From Kibdelosporangium philippinense (lineage in GTDB: Bacteria; Actinomycetota; Actinomycetes; Mycobacteriales; Pseudonocardiaceae), in NCBI RefSeq assembly GCF_021390435.2, contig NZ_JAJVCN010000002.1, positions 310,001 to 374,000 of the forward strand: a DNA stretch of 64,000 nt, read 5' to 3'. Shown piece by piece: positions 26,379 to 34,452 of this stretch. Within the stretch, counting starts at the first letter, position 1; each line of letters begins with the position of its first letter. The translations under genes were made by a program, and so were the position numbers. A model generated the notes under the pieces. It made no database searches. It saw only the letters and a list, made by a program, of their open reading frames with translations, and was not told the DNA's origin.

Positions 26379-27269
26379 ATGACTGAACTGGTCGCCGTGG
26401 TCGCGGGCGCGACCAGAGGATGCGGTCGTGGAATCGCGGTCGAACTGGGCGCGATCGGCGCGACGGTCTACGTGACCGGCCGGACAACGCGGTCATCCAC
26501 CAGCCCAATGAACCGCCCAGAGACCATTGAGGACACAGCAGAACTGGTAACCGCGGCGGGCGGTAACGGAATCCCGGTCCGCTGCGACTTCACGGTCGCC
26601 TCGGACGTGCGAGAGCTGGCGTCCCGCCTTGACCGCCTGGACATCCTGGTGAACGACGTGTGGGGCGGCGACCCGTTCGTAGAGCACGGAACCCCCTTCT
26701 GGGAATCCGATTTGGACAAAGCACTGTCGGTGCACCGCAACGGAATCGAAACCCACCTGATCGGGCTGCACACACTGCTGCCACTGATGGTCCGGCAAGG
26801 CTCCGGCCTCGTCATCGAAGTGACCGACGGCGACGACGAGACCTACCACGGCGTCGCCCTGCCGTACTTCCTGGTCAAATCAGCCCTCCGCCGGACAGCG
26901 CAGGCAATGAGCCAACAGCTACGTGAGCACGGCATCACGGCCGTGGCCCTGACCCCCGGGTTCATCCGATCCGAGGCAATGCTCGAAGGCTTCGGTGTCA
27001 CGGAGGCAACGTGGCGCGACGCGATCGCCGAGGACATCCACTTCTCGATGGCCGAATCACCCCACTACATCGGCCGCGCGGTGGCCGCCCTCGCCAAGGA
27101 CCCGAACGTGGCACGCTGGTCGGGTCAGTCCTTGTCATCCTGGAGTCTGATGCGGGAGTACGACTTCACGGACCTCGACGGCACCCAACCGGACTGGGGC
27201 CGCTGGTACGAAGACATCTTCGGCAAAGGCCTGGACCCGAACACCGTCGATCCCGCGGATTACAGGTAA
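26379..27269 (+). CDS. SDR-family oxidoreductase (DHRS1-like)
   Basis: 296-residue SDR of the DHRS1-like group. The nucleotide-binding loop is AVVAGATRGCGRGIAVELG, followed by TGRTTRSS. The NAG region is LVNDVWGGD, and the active-site Tyr and Lys are within GVALPYFLVKSALRRTAQ. The C-terminus has ARWSGQSLSSWSLMREYDF, typical of this subgroup. It is divergent from the ABC exporter genes. No Shine-Dalgarno sequence is evident; TAAGGT about 7 bases before the ATG suggests a leaderless transcript. The substrate is unknown. Confidence 0.88.
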   Translation: MTELVAVVAGATRGCGRGIAVELGAIGATVYVTGRTTRSSTSPMNRPETIEDTAELVTAAGGNGIPVRCDFTVASDVRELASRLDRLDILVNDVWGGDPFVEHGTPFWESDLDKALSVHRNGIETHLIGLHTLLPLMVRQGSGLVIEVTDGDDETYHGVALPYFLVKSALRRTAQAMSQQLREHGITAVALTPGFIRSEAMLEGFGVTEATWRDAIAEDIHFSMAESPHYIGRAVAALAKDPNVARWSGQSLSSWSLMREYDFTDLDGTQPDWGRWYEDIFGKGLDPNTVDPADYR

Positions 27270-27777
27270 CCCGTGCCGGAATTGGATGCCGTGAAGGCCG
27301 AAGGGGCCTGCGAGGCATTCGGGAGTCCACTGTGGACGCCAGATCACCTCACCAGCCACACCTGCCACACTCTCCCCACCTGTGACAGGATCGAGTGCCG
27401 TGAAGGTCACCTTGACGGCGCTGAACGCCCCGAATCTTCCCCTCGCAACGGCCTACCGCCCGCACGACGTCGTGGCACGCCAGCGCGACCGCGGCCATGG
27501 CAGCCTCCGCGCTGTGTCATCAGGGAAACCTGCAGGTCGCCGATCTGAACACGGTCCAGCAACGCCCGATCAGCAAGCCTGAAACTCCTGGCATTGGCGT
27601 TCAACGCCCCACACTCGGCCCGCACACCTCGCTCCGGCCGGTGCACGACCGCCCTCTGTTCCGCGACACACGAAACATCCAGGTCAACAGCCCATTCATT
27701 AGCCTTAGGCAACTCCGCTCGGCTGCGTTCCAGCGGGGCTCCTTTGTGTGGTCGACCTTGCGTTCCAGCCGGGCTCT

Positions 27778-27818
27778 TCGTGAGTGGTTTGTCCCGGTAT
27801 TGAACTAACCACTCACGA
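27778..27818. repeat. CGTGAGTGGTT palindrome, copy 2
   Basis: Perfect 12-bp inverted repeat TCGTGAGTGGTT / AACCACTCACGA with a 17-base loop that begins TGTCCC. Together with the next hairpin it ends the response-regulator transcript or marks a dispersed palindromic element. Confidence 0.65.
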
Positions 27819-27849
27819 CACTCTTTCCAGCTCGGCTGGTTTTCTTTGT

Positions 27850-27904
27850 CGTGAGTGGTTAGTTCGAACTTGGGTATGCCCTTGAATGGGACAAACCACT
27901 CACG
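27850..27904. repeat. CGTGAGTGGTT palindrome, copy 3
   Basis: Perfect 11-bp inverted repeat CGTGAGTGGTT / AACCACTCACG with a 33-base spacer. The right arm is preceded by GGGACA, restoring the full CGTGAGTGGTTTGTCC motif on the minus strand. It lies 6 bp from the response-regulator stop. Confidence 0.65.
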
Positions 27905-27909
27905 TGAGG

Positions 27910-28566
27910 CTAGGCCTCACCTGGGCGAACAAGCCCAGTTTCGTAAGCCAGCACGACAGCCTGAACCCGGTCACGCAGTTCCAGCTTCGCCAGGACCCGG
28001 CCAACGTGAGTCTTGACCGTGGCCTCGGACAAAAACAGCTTCCGGGCGATCTCGGTGTTCGACAGTCCTTGGGCCATCAGCACAAGCACTTCCCGCTCCC
28101 GCTCAGTCAAAGCGTCAAGCACGGAAGCATCCCGCAGCTGCCCGCCAGAAGCCCCAAGGAACCGGTCAAGCAAGCGCCGGGTAACAGAGGGCGAAACCAC
28201 CGCATCCCCACTGGCAACCGAACGCAAAGCCGCCACCAAATGATCAGGCGGAGTGTCCTTGAGCATGAACCCACTCGCCCCATTGCGCAGAGCGGTCAAC
28301 GCATATTCGTCCAGGTCGAAGGTGGTCATCACGAGCACCTTCGCTGTTCCAGCCTCGGTGATCAGCTTGGTTGCCTCGACCCCGTCAAGCACCGGCATCC
28401 GGACGTCCATCAGCACCACGTCGGGCCGCAGTGCAGCCGCGAGTTGAACGGCCTGGTCGCCGTCGCCTGCTTCGCCGACGATCTCCATGTCCGGCTGTGC
28501 GCCGAGGACCATCCGGAAGCCGACGCGCATCAGCTCCTGGTCGTCGACCAGCACCACTCTGATCAT
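27910..28566 (-). CDS. NarL/FixJ-family response regulator
   Basis: 218-residue two-component regulator. The receiver domain has acidic VVLVDDQELMR, the phosphoacceptor Asp in VVLMDVRMPVLDG, the conserved Thr in VMTTFD and the Lys in GFMLKDTPP. The C-terminal LuxR-type helix-turn-helix is LTEREREVLVLMAQGLSN, then IARKLFLSEATVKTHVGR. The ATG chosen gives MIRVVLVDDQ; the frame extends back into the kinase gene. It follows the kinase stop by 5 bp. Target genes are unknown, but the kinase group usually senses envelope stress or cell-wall antibiotics. Confidence 0.93.
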   Translation of the reverse strand: MIRVVLVDDQELMRVGFRMVLGAQPDMEIVGEAGDGDQAVQLAAALRPDVVLMDVRMPVLDGVEATKLITEAGTAKVLVMTTFDLDEYALTALRNGASGFMLKDTPPDHLVAALRSVASGDAVVSPSVTRRLLDRFLGASGGQLRDASVLDALTEREREVLVLMAQGLSNTEIARKLFLSEATVKTHVGRVLAKLELRDRVQAVVLAYETGLVRPGEA

Positions 28567-28571
28567 GTTCG

Positions 28572-29756
28572 CTATGTTCCTTGGATTGGTAGTACGGCGT
28601 GGACGTGCCATCCGCCGCCGGGCCGTGGGCCTGCTTGCAGCGTCCCGCCGAAGACGTTCGCGCGTTCGCGCATGCCGATCAGGCCGTTTCCGCCGGAGAT
28701 CGACACCAGTTCGTGCGGTGTGCCGAAGCCGTCGTCGGTGATGTCCAGTTCGATGTTGTCGCCGATCCGCGCGACGCGCACGACCGCGGACGCACCGGCG
28801 CCCGCGTGTTTCAGCGTGTTGGTCAGCGCTTCCTGCACGATCCGGTAGATCCCCAGGCCGATTCCGGCTGGCAGGCCGTCCAGCTCGCCCTTGAGTTTCA
28901 GCCGCACGGGCAAACCGACCACCCGAACCCGTTCCGCCAGGTCGTTCAGCGAATTCGTGCCGGGCTGCGGCGTACGTTCGTCCGCGTTCTCCTCGGCACG
29001 CAACACCCCAAGCAACCGCCGCAGCTCGGTCAACGCCTCACGCCCGGTCGACGAGATCGTCTTGATCGCGCGTTCGGCCAGCTCAGCATTGGTGTGCACG
29101 GCGTACTGCGCCCCATCGGCCTGTACGACCATGACACTCACCGCGTGCGCGACCACGTCATGCAGCTCGCGGGCGATACGCGCGCGCTCCTCGACAACGG
29201 CGATCTTCGCCTGGTGGTCACGCTCGGCTTCCAAGAGCCGTAGCCGTTGCTCCACCTCGCGTTGGTACGCATGACGTGCGCCAACGAACTCGCCAAGCGT
29301 CCAGCAGAACGCGAACAGCACCATCACCACGGCAGCCGCGACCCACCACGCCTCGGTAGTCGGCCTGAGCAGCGTGCCAGCCCACAACATCGTCCCGACG
29401 GTCAGCCAGATGCCGTAGATCAACGCCTGACGACGGCCGACGTAGACCACCATCGTGTACAGCGCGATCCCGAGCGCCATGTCCGCAGGCCGGACCAACT
29501 CGCCGGGCGCGAGGAAGCCGTCCAGCAGCAGTTGCCCGAACGCCGTTCCGAGGATCACGTAACCGACCAGGAAAGGGCGCCGCCGGCGCAGCACGACCGG
29601 TGCGATCAGACCGATGTCCACCAGGACGAACACCCACCACGGCTGTTCCCCGCGCGCGGTTATCACCTGCGGCAACTCGAACAGCACCAGGAACAGGGCC
29701 AGCAACGAGTCGCCGAACGTCGGATGCGCGCGCATCCACAAGCTCAGCCGTCGCAC
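28572..29756 (-). CDS. sensor histidine kinase (HisKA_3 type)
   Basis: 394-residue kinase. The N-terminal half has about five membrane helices (FGDSLLALFLVLFELPQVI to WWVAAAVVMVLFAFCWTLG) with short loops, so sensing is probably within the membrane. A coiled stretch leads into the phosphoacceptor His of ARIARELHDVVAHAVSVM. The HATPase has the N box YRIVQEALTNTLKHA, the G1 motif DITDDGFG and the G2 motif GLIGMRERANVFGG. It is co-transcribed with the response regulator. Confidence 0.93.
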   Translation of the reverse strand: MRRLSLWMRAHPTFGDSLLALFLVLFELPQVITARGEQPWWVFVLVDIGLIAPVVLRRRRPFLVGYVILGTAFGQLLLDGFLAPGELVRPADMALGIALYTMVVYVGRRQALIYGIWLTVGTMLWAGTLLRPTTEAWWVAAAVVMVLFAFCWTLGEFVGARHAYQREVEQRLRLLEAERDHQAKIAVVEERARIARELHDVVAHAVSVMVVQADGAQYAVHTNAELAERAIKTISSTGREALTELRRLLGVLRAEENADERTPQPGTNSLNDLAERVRVVGLPVRLKLKGELDGLPAGIGLGIYRIVQEALTNTLKHAGAGASAVVRVARIGDNIELDITDDGFGTPHELVSISGGNGLIGMRERANVFGGTLQAGPRPGGGWHVHAVLPIQGT

Positions 29757-29829
29757 CCCTAGAGCCTAAGCGCGCGCCAGCCCCCAGCGCGTCGCGCCGG
29801 AGGCTGACACGTCTCGCCCTGGAGGCTGA

Positions 29830-30276
29830 TTAGGACGAGAGATACGGAGGAGGCGGGTTGGTTGTCGTGGTCGGGGCCGTGTCGATGCTTGGTTCAGGGG
29901 CTTGCTCGTGCCGGAGGGTCTGTGGATGGGTCATGTCCTCCGCCAACTGCTCCTGCACCTGGCTCTCCTTGATCCGCGCGAGGATCGCCATGATCACCCC
30001 GTGTGCCGCCGCGATCAGCAGCAACACGATGCCTAGCCGCATGACAACACCCTCGGTCTGGGTATCTCCGACCTCGACGGTGGATATGAGCATCAGCAGA
30101 CCGAGCACCACGAGGTGGAACAGCACGGTGACCAGGCGCGCCATGGACGTGCCCGCACCGGAATCGCCATGAGAACGCTCGAGATACCGCCGCCCGCTGC
30201 GATAGATGATCTGCCCGTCGATGGCCACGAGAATGACACCGACCACGAGGAAGGCGATGTAGCTGTTCGTGTCCAT
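29830..30276 (-). CDS. small three-helix membrane protein, unknown function
   Basis: 148-residue protein with three hydrophobic helices: SYIAFLVVGVILVAIDG, VTVLFHLVVLGLLMLIS and GIVLLLIAAAHGVIMAILA. A hydrophilic, Thr/Pro-rich tail follows. No family recognised with certainty. It is divergent from the dynamin operon (start codons 68 bp apart), which may hint at a shared role in the membrane, but this is only positional. Confidence 0.72.
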   Translation of the reverse strand: MDTNSYIAFLVVGVILVAIDGQIIYRSGRRYLERSHGDSGAGTSMARLVTVLFHLVVLGLLMLISTVEVGDTQTEGVVMRLGIVLLLIAAAHGVIMAILARIKESQVQEQLAEDMTHPQTLRHEQAPEPSIDTAPTTTTNPPPPYLSS

Positions 30277-30344
30277 GCCGAGTGGTTACCCCGGAATGGC
30301 GGGTTTGCAACCGTGCGTCCCCAGTACATGGCACGATTCGACGA

Positions 30345-31895
30345 GTGACCACGGCGACCGATCAGCAACAGCACCTGGCCGGCCCGCTGTCGGCCGCTGT
30401 CGCTCAGCTGTGTGTCCGGCTGCAGTCGCAGGTCACGGCCCATACCGCGGCCGGGTTCCGGGAAGTGCTGCGCAGGCTGTCCGCACCGCTTCAGGTCGCG
30501 GTCGCAGGCCGGATCAAATCCGGTAAGTCGACGCTGGTCAACGCCCTGATCGGGCGCCTTGTCGCACCGACCGACGTCGGCGAGTGCACCCGATTGGTGA
30601 CCAGGTTCCAGTACGGCACGGTCGACCGGGTCGAAGTGATCTTCAACGATGGCCGCAAACAGGTCCTGCCGTTCGACGCGAACGGGATGATCCCGGCGAC
30701 CCTGAACGTCGACTTCGACCAGGTCTCCCACATCGAGGCGTACCTGACCAACGCGGTACTGCGCGATCTGACCGTGATCGACACGCCTGGCCTCGGCTCG
30801 CTGGACGCCGCGTCGGTCGCCCGGACCGAGCAACTCCTCGGCGCGGCCAAACCAGAAGAGGAAGAGTCGAACGAGCTCGACGACACCTCACGCAACGCGG
30901 TCGCAGGCGCGGAAGCCGTGCTCTATGTCGTGACGCAAGGCGTGCGCGCCGACGACCAGCAAGCGCTTGCGGCGTTCACGGCAGCGACGGCCAGCCGTGA
31001 AGCCGGTCCGGTGAACGCGATCGCTGTGTTGAACAAGGCGGACACGATCGCGCCCGAGTCGGTCACCGGTTCGGACGGCGACGTCTGGAAAGCCGCGTCC
31101 CTGCTCGCCGAGAAGCAGGCCCTCACGCTCAAGCCGCGTGTCGCGGACGTCCTGCCAGTGATCGGGTTGCTCGCGGAGACCGCCGAGTCCGGCGGGTTCA
31201 CCCAGGCCGACGCCGACGCGTTGAAGCAGCTCGCCCAGCTCGACGACGTCACATGGGACATGATGCTGGTCTCCGCCGACATCTTCACCACGTGGGACTG
31301 CGACGTGCCCAGCGGCACCAGGCTGCGGCTGCTGGAAAAGCTTGACCTCTACGGCATCGGCCAAGCCGTTGCGGCAGTGCGTGATGAGCCGGAGCTCACC
31401 GCGGGCGCCTTGCGCCGCAAGCTGCTGGACGCATCCGGCTTGGCGACTGTCCGGGCGAGGTTGGACGCGGTGTTCCGTGCCAGGGCAGACGGCATCAAAG
31501 CCGCTGCCGCGCTGGCGTCCGTGACCGCGCTGGCCCAAGCATCCGGGGATCTGGGTGAACGTCAGCGGGTCAACGACGCGATCGAAGTCCTGCTGGCCAA
31601 GCCGGAGGCGCACGCGCTGCGCTTGCTCGAAGCGCTCACGCTGGTCACCTCCGGCGCCGTCGCGATGCCCGAGGACCTGGCCGAGGAGGTGCTCAGGGTC
31701 GGTGGCAGCGCGGACATCGGCGAGCAACTCGGCATGCAGGGGCGTCCGCGGCACGAGTTGGTCGCGTACGCGTTGGAACGCGCGGGCTGGTGGCGTTCTT
31801 TCGCCTCTTTCGGTGCGACACCGGCACAAAGTCGTGTCGCGCATGTCGTGCACCGAGCCTATTTCCTCATCTGGCAACAACTTCGCGGCAACTAA
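30345..31895 (+). CDS. dynamin-like GTPase 1 (IniA-like)
   Basis: 516-residue dynamin-family GTPase. The G1 loop is GRIKSGKST (about 55-63), a Thr (G2) lies in GECTRLVTRFQ, G3 is VIDTPGLGSLD, and G4 is VLNKAD. A loop of acidic residues (PEEEESNELDDT) follows G3. The rest is helical and lacks an obvious membrane anchor. The pair with a second dynamin two genes on resembles iniA/iniC of mycobacteria and the dynA/dynB pair of Streptomyces, which act in membrane stress and in sporulation septation. The GTG chosen gives VTTATDQQQ; longer frames look spurious. Confidence 0.87.
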   Translation: MTTATDQQQHLAGPLSAAVAQLCVRLQSQVTAHTAAGFREVLRRLSAPLQVAVAGRIKSGKSTLVNALIGRLVAPTDVGECTRLVTRFQYGTVDRVEVIFNDGRKQVLPFDANGMIPATLNVDFDQVSHIEAYLTNAVLRDLTVIDTPGLGSLDAASVARTEQLLGAAKPEEEESNELDDTSRNAVAGAEAVLYVVTQGVRADDQQALAAFTAATASREAGPVNAIAVLNKADTIAPESVTGSDGDVWKAASLLAEKQALTLKPRVADVLPVIGLLAETAESGGFTQADADALKQLAQLDDVTWDMMLVSADIFTTWDCDVPSGTRLRLLEKLDLYGIGQAVAAVRDEPELTAGALRRKLLDASGLATVRARLDAVFRARADGIKAAAALASVTALAQASGDLGERQRVNDAIEVLLAKPEAHALRLLEALTLVTSGAVAMPEDLAEEVLRVGGSADIGEQLGMQGRPRHELVAYALERAGWWRSFASFGATPAQSRVAHVVHRAYFLIWQQLRGN

Positions 31896-31940
31896 CGGTA
31901 GCTTCGGCATTTCAGTCGTCCCGAGAATTTCGTAGACAGG

Positions 31941-32360
31941 GTGATCTCGTTGGCTTCCCTTTTCCGACGCACGAAGGCCGACGACGAGACCGATCCGACC
32001 GACGCGACGATCGAGGTCAGTGCCGAGATGATCGCGGGCATCGACAAGAACGAGACCCTCAAGCAGGCACTGTCCGAGCGGGATTCGTTGGTTCAGCTGT
32101 GCCTGTACGCGCTCGACCGCGCCCGCAGTCCAGGCGTGGTCGAGCGGATCGAGGAAGGCCTCAACGGCATCGGCGTCGCCGCGATCCGCCCGGATGGTGA
32201 TCTGTTCGACCCGGCGCAGCACGAAGCAGGCGGTACCGTGCCGACACAGGACGTGACGATGGACGGCGTGGTGGCGGAGACAGAAGTGGTGGGATTCGCT
32301 GATCGTGGGCGCTTGCTGCGGGCGCCGATCGTGACTGTGTACAAGGCCCGGCAACCGTGA
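31941..32360 (+). CDS. GrpE-like protein inside the dynamin operon
   Basis: 139-residue protein whose C-terminal half matches the GrpE beta domain: VVERIEEGLNGIGVAAIRPD, LFDPAQHEAGGTVPT and GFADRGRLLRAPIVTVYKA. The long N-terminal coiled coil of housekeeping GrpE is reduced to a short helix (NETLKQALSERDSLVQLCLY). GrpE is the nucleotide-exchange factor of DnaK/Hsp70, yet no Hsp70 gene is adjacent here. The stop overlaps the GTG of the second dynamin (GTGA), so the protein is made in step with it. A specialised chaperone or exchange role for the dynamin pair is inferred. Confidence 0.78.
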   Translation: MISLASLFRRTKADDETDPTDATIEVSAEMIAGIDKNETLKQALSERDSLVQLCLYALDRARSPGVVERIEEGLNGIGVAAIRPDGDLFDPAQHEAGGTVPTQDVTMDGVVAETEVVGFADRGRLLRAPIVTVYKARQP

Positions 32361-34213
32361 CCGCGCCCGCACCCAGTCTGCCCAAGCAGGTTGCCCAGCA
32401 CCGCGAGCAGATGTTGAAGCTGCTGCGGGAGATCTCGCCGGATTCGGCCACGTGGGTCGAGGAACTGCGGGCCCGCCGACGGCGCCAGCCGACCGTTGTG
32501 ACCGTCGGCGAGACCAACCGGGGCAAAAGTTCGCTGGTCAACGCGTTGCTCGACCGTCCAGGACTGTCTCCTGTGGACGCGGATGTGGCGACGGCGACGT
32601 ACCTGGTCTTCGGCCACGCCCCGCAATGGGAGGCAAGGGCCTGCTATCCCGGCCACCTCGCGCCCATCCAGGTCGACCTCGCGCAGCTGGTGAACTGGGT
32701 GTCCGCCGCGCACGAGCTGCCGGAAGGCCATCTGCCGCCGCGGTATGTGGAGATCGACGGCCCGGTCGACCTGCTCAGCAAGATCTCCATTGTGGACACC
32801 CCAGGAGTCGGCGGGCTCGACTCGGTACACGGCGAGCTGGCCGTGGAAGCCGCGGCCAGCGCGACCGCCTTGCTGTTCGTTGTCGACGCCTCCGCGCCGT
32901 TCACCGTTGGCGAGTTGAACTTCCTGCGCAACATCGGCGACCGCGTCGAGACCGTGCTGTTCGCGCTGTCCAAAGTGGACCAATATCGCGGCTGGCGCCA
33001 GGTCCTTGAGGCAAACCAGGGACTGCTGCGTGATCACGCACCGCGGTTCGCCGACGCGATGTTCTACCCCGTCTCGGCGCGGATGTACGAGATGGCGCAG
33101 AAGGCGCCCAACCAACAAGCCGCGGACATGCTCAAGGAGAAGTCGGGACTTGCGGCGTTGGCGGAAGCCTTGCAGGAGCTGGTGATTGGCAAGGCGGCCA
33201 TGCTCGCCGAAGCCAACACCATGCGCGCGCTGACCACGTCACTCGACGAGGTCAAGGTCCAGCTGACCGCGGAATCCCGCGCGTTGACCACTGGCGCGGA
33301 CGAGGCCAAAGCCTTGCGTGCCCGCAAAGAAGAGCTGACCGCGCAACGGAAATCAGCCGCCCGCGGCTGGCAGGTGAAGCTGCGCGGCGAAATCCAGCGC
33401 ACGCGCGTCGAGAACACCCACGAAGTCAGCCGCGAAATGCGCGACATGCAGACGTGGTTCCGCCAGGCGATCGACGCGGCGGACCGGGACGCGCTCGCCG
33501 CGTTGCCCAACCAGGTCGACGCGGCGCTGCAGCTGGTCTCCCGCCGAATCAGCATGTCCGTCGGCGCCAGGCTGAACAAGATCGGCGAAACCGTGCTGAT
33601 CGGGCTGTTCTCCCCGGACGAGCTGGTGATGCTGCAGGCCCAGTACGCCCGTGCGGGCCAGCCGCCGGTCGTGCTGCGCAGTCCGGAGAAACGGCCAGGC
33701 ACGTCCGAAGACAAGCTGATGGTGATGATGGGCATCTCCGGCGGCGTGGGCCTTGGCAAACTCGCCACCCTGCCCTTGGGACTGTTCGGCGCGGCGGCCG
33801 CTGGAACGCTCGGCGTGATCGTGGCTCCGGTGACGATCGTGCTCGGCCTCGGCGCGGGCTGGTGGATTTCCCGAACGCGCAGGCACGCGCAGGACAAGCA
33901 GCACATGAAGACCTGGCTGACCGACGCGATCGCGGACGCCCGTTCCACCCTGGATCAGATGGTCGCCGACCAGCTGATCCAGGCCGAACAGGAGTTGTCG
34001 CTGGCGCTGGACGACGCACTCGGCCGCCGGATCGCCAGCATCGAGGAAGAGCTGCGTGAAGTCGACAAGGCCATGCGGCTGGACGCGACCGAGCGCTCAA
34101 AACGCCTTCAGGCCGTGAACAAGCAGCTCGCCCAGGTCGAGTCCGGCAGCGAGACGGCGAAAGCCCTGCTCGCCCGGATCCGTGCCGCGAAGGTGAAGCC
34201 CGCCGCTGTGTGA
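32357..34213 (+). CDS. dynamin-like GTPase 2 (IniC/DynB-like)
   Basis: 618-residue dynamin-family GTPase. G1 is GETNRGKSS (51-59), G3 is VDTPGVGGLDSV, and G4 is ALSKVDQYRG. A hydrophobic hairpin (LATLPLGLFGAAAAGTLGV and VAPVTIVLGLGAGWWI, about residues 470-510) is the likely membrane paddle. Long helices flank it, with coiled-coil character at the C-terminus (ASIEEELREVDKAMRLDATE). The paddle is missing from the first dynamin, so the two probably work as a heteromer with this partner inserting into the membrane. A strong hairpin ends the operon. Confidence 0.88.
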   Translation: MTAPAPSLPKQVAQHREQMLKLLREISPDSATWVEELRARRRRQPTVVTVGETNRGKSSLVNALLDRPGLSPVDADVATATYLVFGHAPQWEARACYPGHLAPIQVDLAQLVNWVSAAHELPEGHLPPRYVEIDGPVDLLSKISIVDTPGVGGLDSVHGELAVEAAASATALLFVVDASAPFTVGELNFLRNIGDRVETVLFALSKVDQYRGWRQVLEANQGLLRDHAPRFADAMFYPVSARMYEMAQKAPNQQAADMLKEKSGLAALAEALQELVIGKAAMLAEANTMRALTTSLDEVKVQLTAESRALTTGADEAKALRARKEELTAQRKSAARGWQVKLRGEIQRTRVENTHEVSREMRDMQTWFRQAIDAADRDALAALPNQVDAALQLVSRRISMSVGARLNKIGETVLIGLFSPDELVMLQAQYARAGQPPVVLRSPEKRPGTSEDKLMVMMGISGGVGLGKLATLPLGLFGAAAAGTLGVIVAPVTIVLGLGAGWWISRTRRHAQDKQHMKTWLTDAIADARSTLDQMVADQLIQAEQELSLALDDALGRRIASIEEELREVDKAMRLDATERSKRLQAVNKQLAQVESGSETAKALLARIRAAKVKPAAV

Positions 34214-34214
34214 G

Positions 34215-34251
34215 GATCCGGTCCGCTGCCCCCGAGACAACGGACCGGATC
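34215..34251 (+). terminator. terminator of the dynamin operon
   Basis: Perfect 11-bp inverted repeat GATCCGGTCCG / CGGACCGGATC with a 15-base loop, directly after the stop codon. No U-tract. Confidence 0.65.
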
Positions 34252-34452
34252 GCCCCCGCCCCCCTCGGCGAGAAACTCTGCCAGCAGGCGGTCCACCGCA
34301 GGAGGGAGCCGACGGGGGAGGCATCGAGGTTGGATCGCGGCGGATATCGCGCAAATGCTTGACAAGTCTATGAACGATCTGGTTGACAACCCCGCCAACC
34401 TCTATCACGCTGGGCGACGAGTTGGTGCCACCTTCGACGGGGGAGTTAAAGC

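Larger units (their letters stand above)
27270..27909. other. 640-bp intergenic region with repeats, no gene seen
   Basis: No reading frame here looks coding. The left two thirds contain short imperfect duplications (TGCCGTGAAGG at 27288 and 27398; CTGAACGCCCC at 27421 with a near copy at 27600), and look like a decayed repetitive sequence. The right third holds two hairpins of the CGTGAGTGG family, annotated separately. Confidence 0.55.

Noticed and set aside
27407-27712. 101-codon minus-strand frame between the SDR and response-regulator genes
   Set aside because: It is composed of short internal duplications and low-complexity Arg-rich sequence, and looks like a decayed repeat and not a gene.
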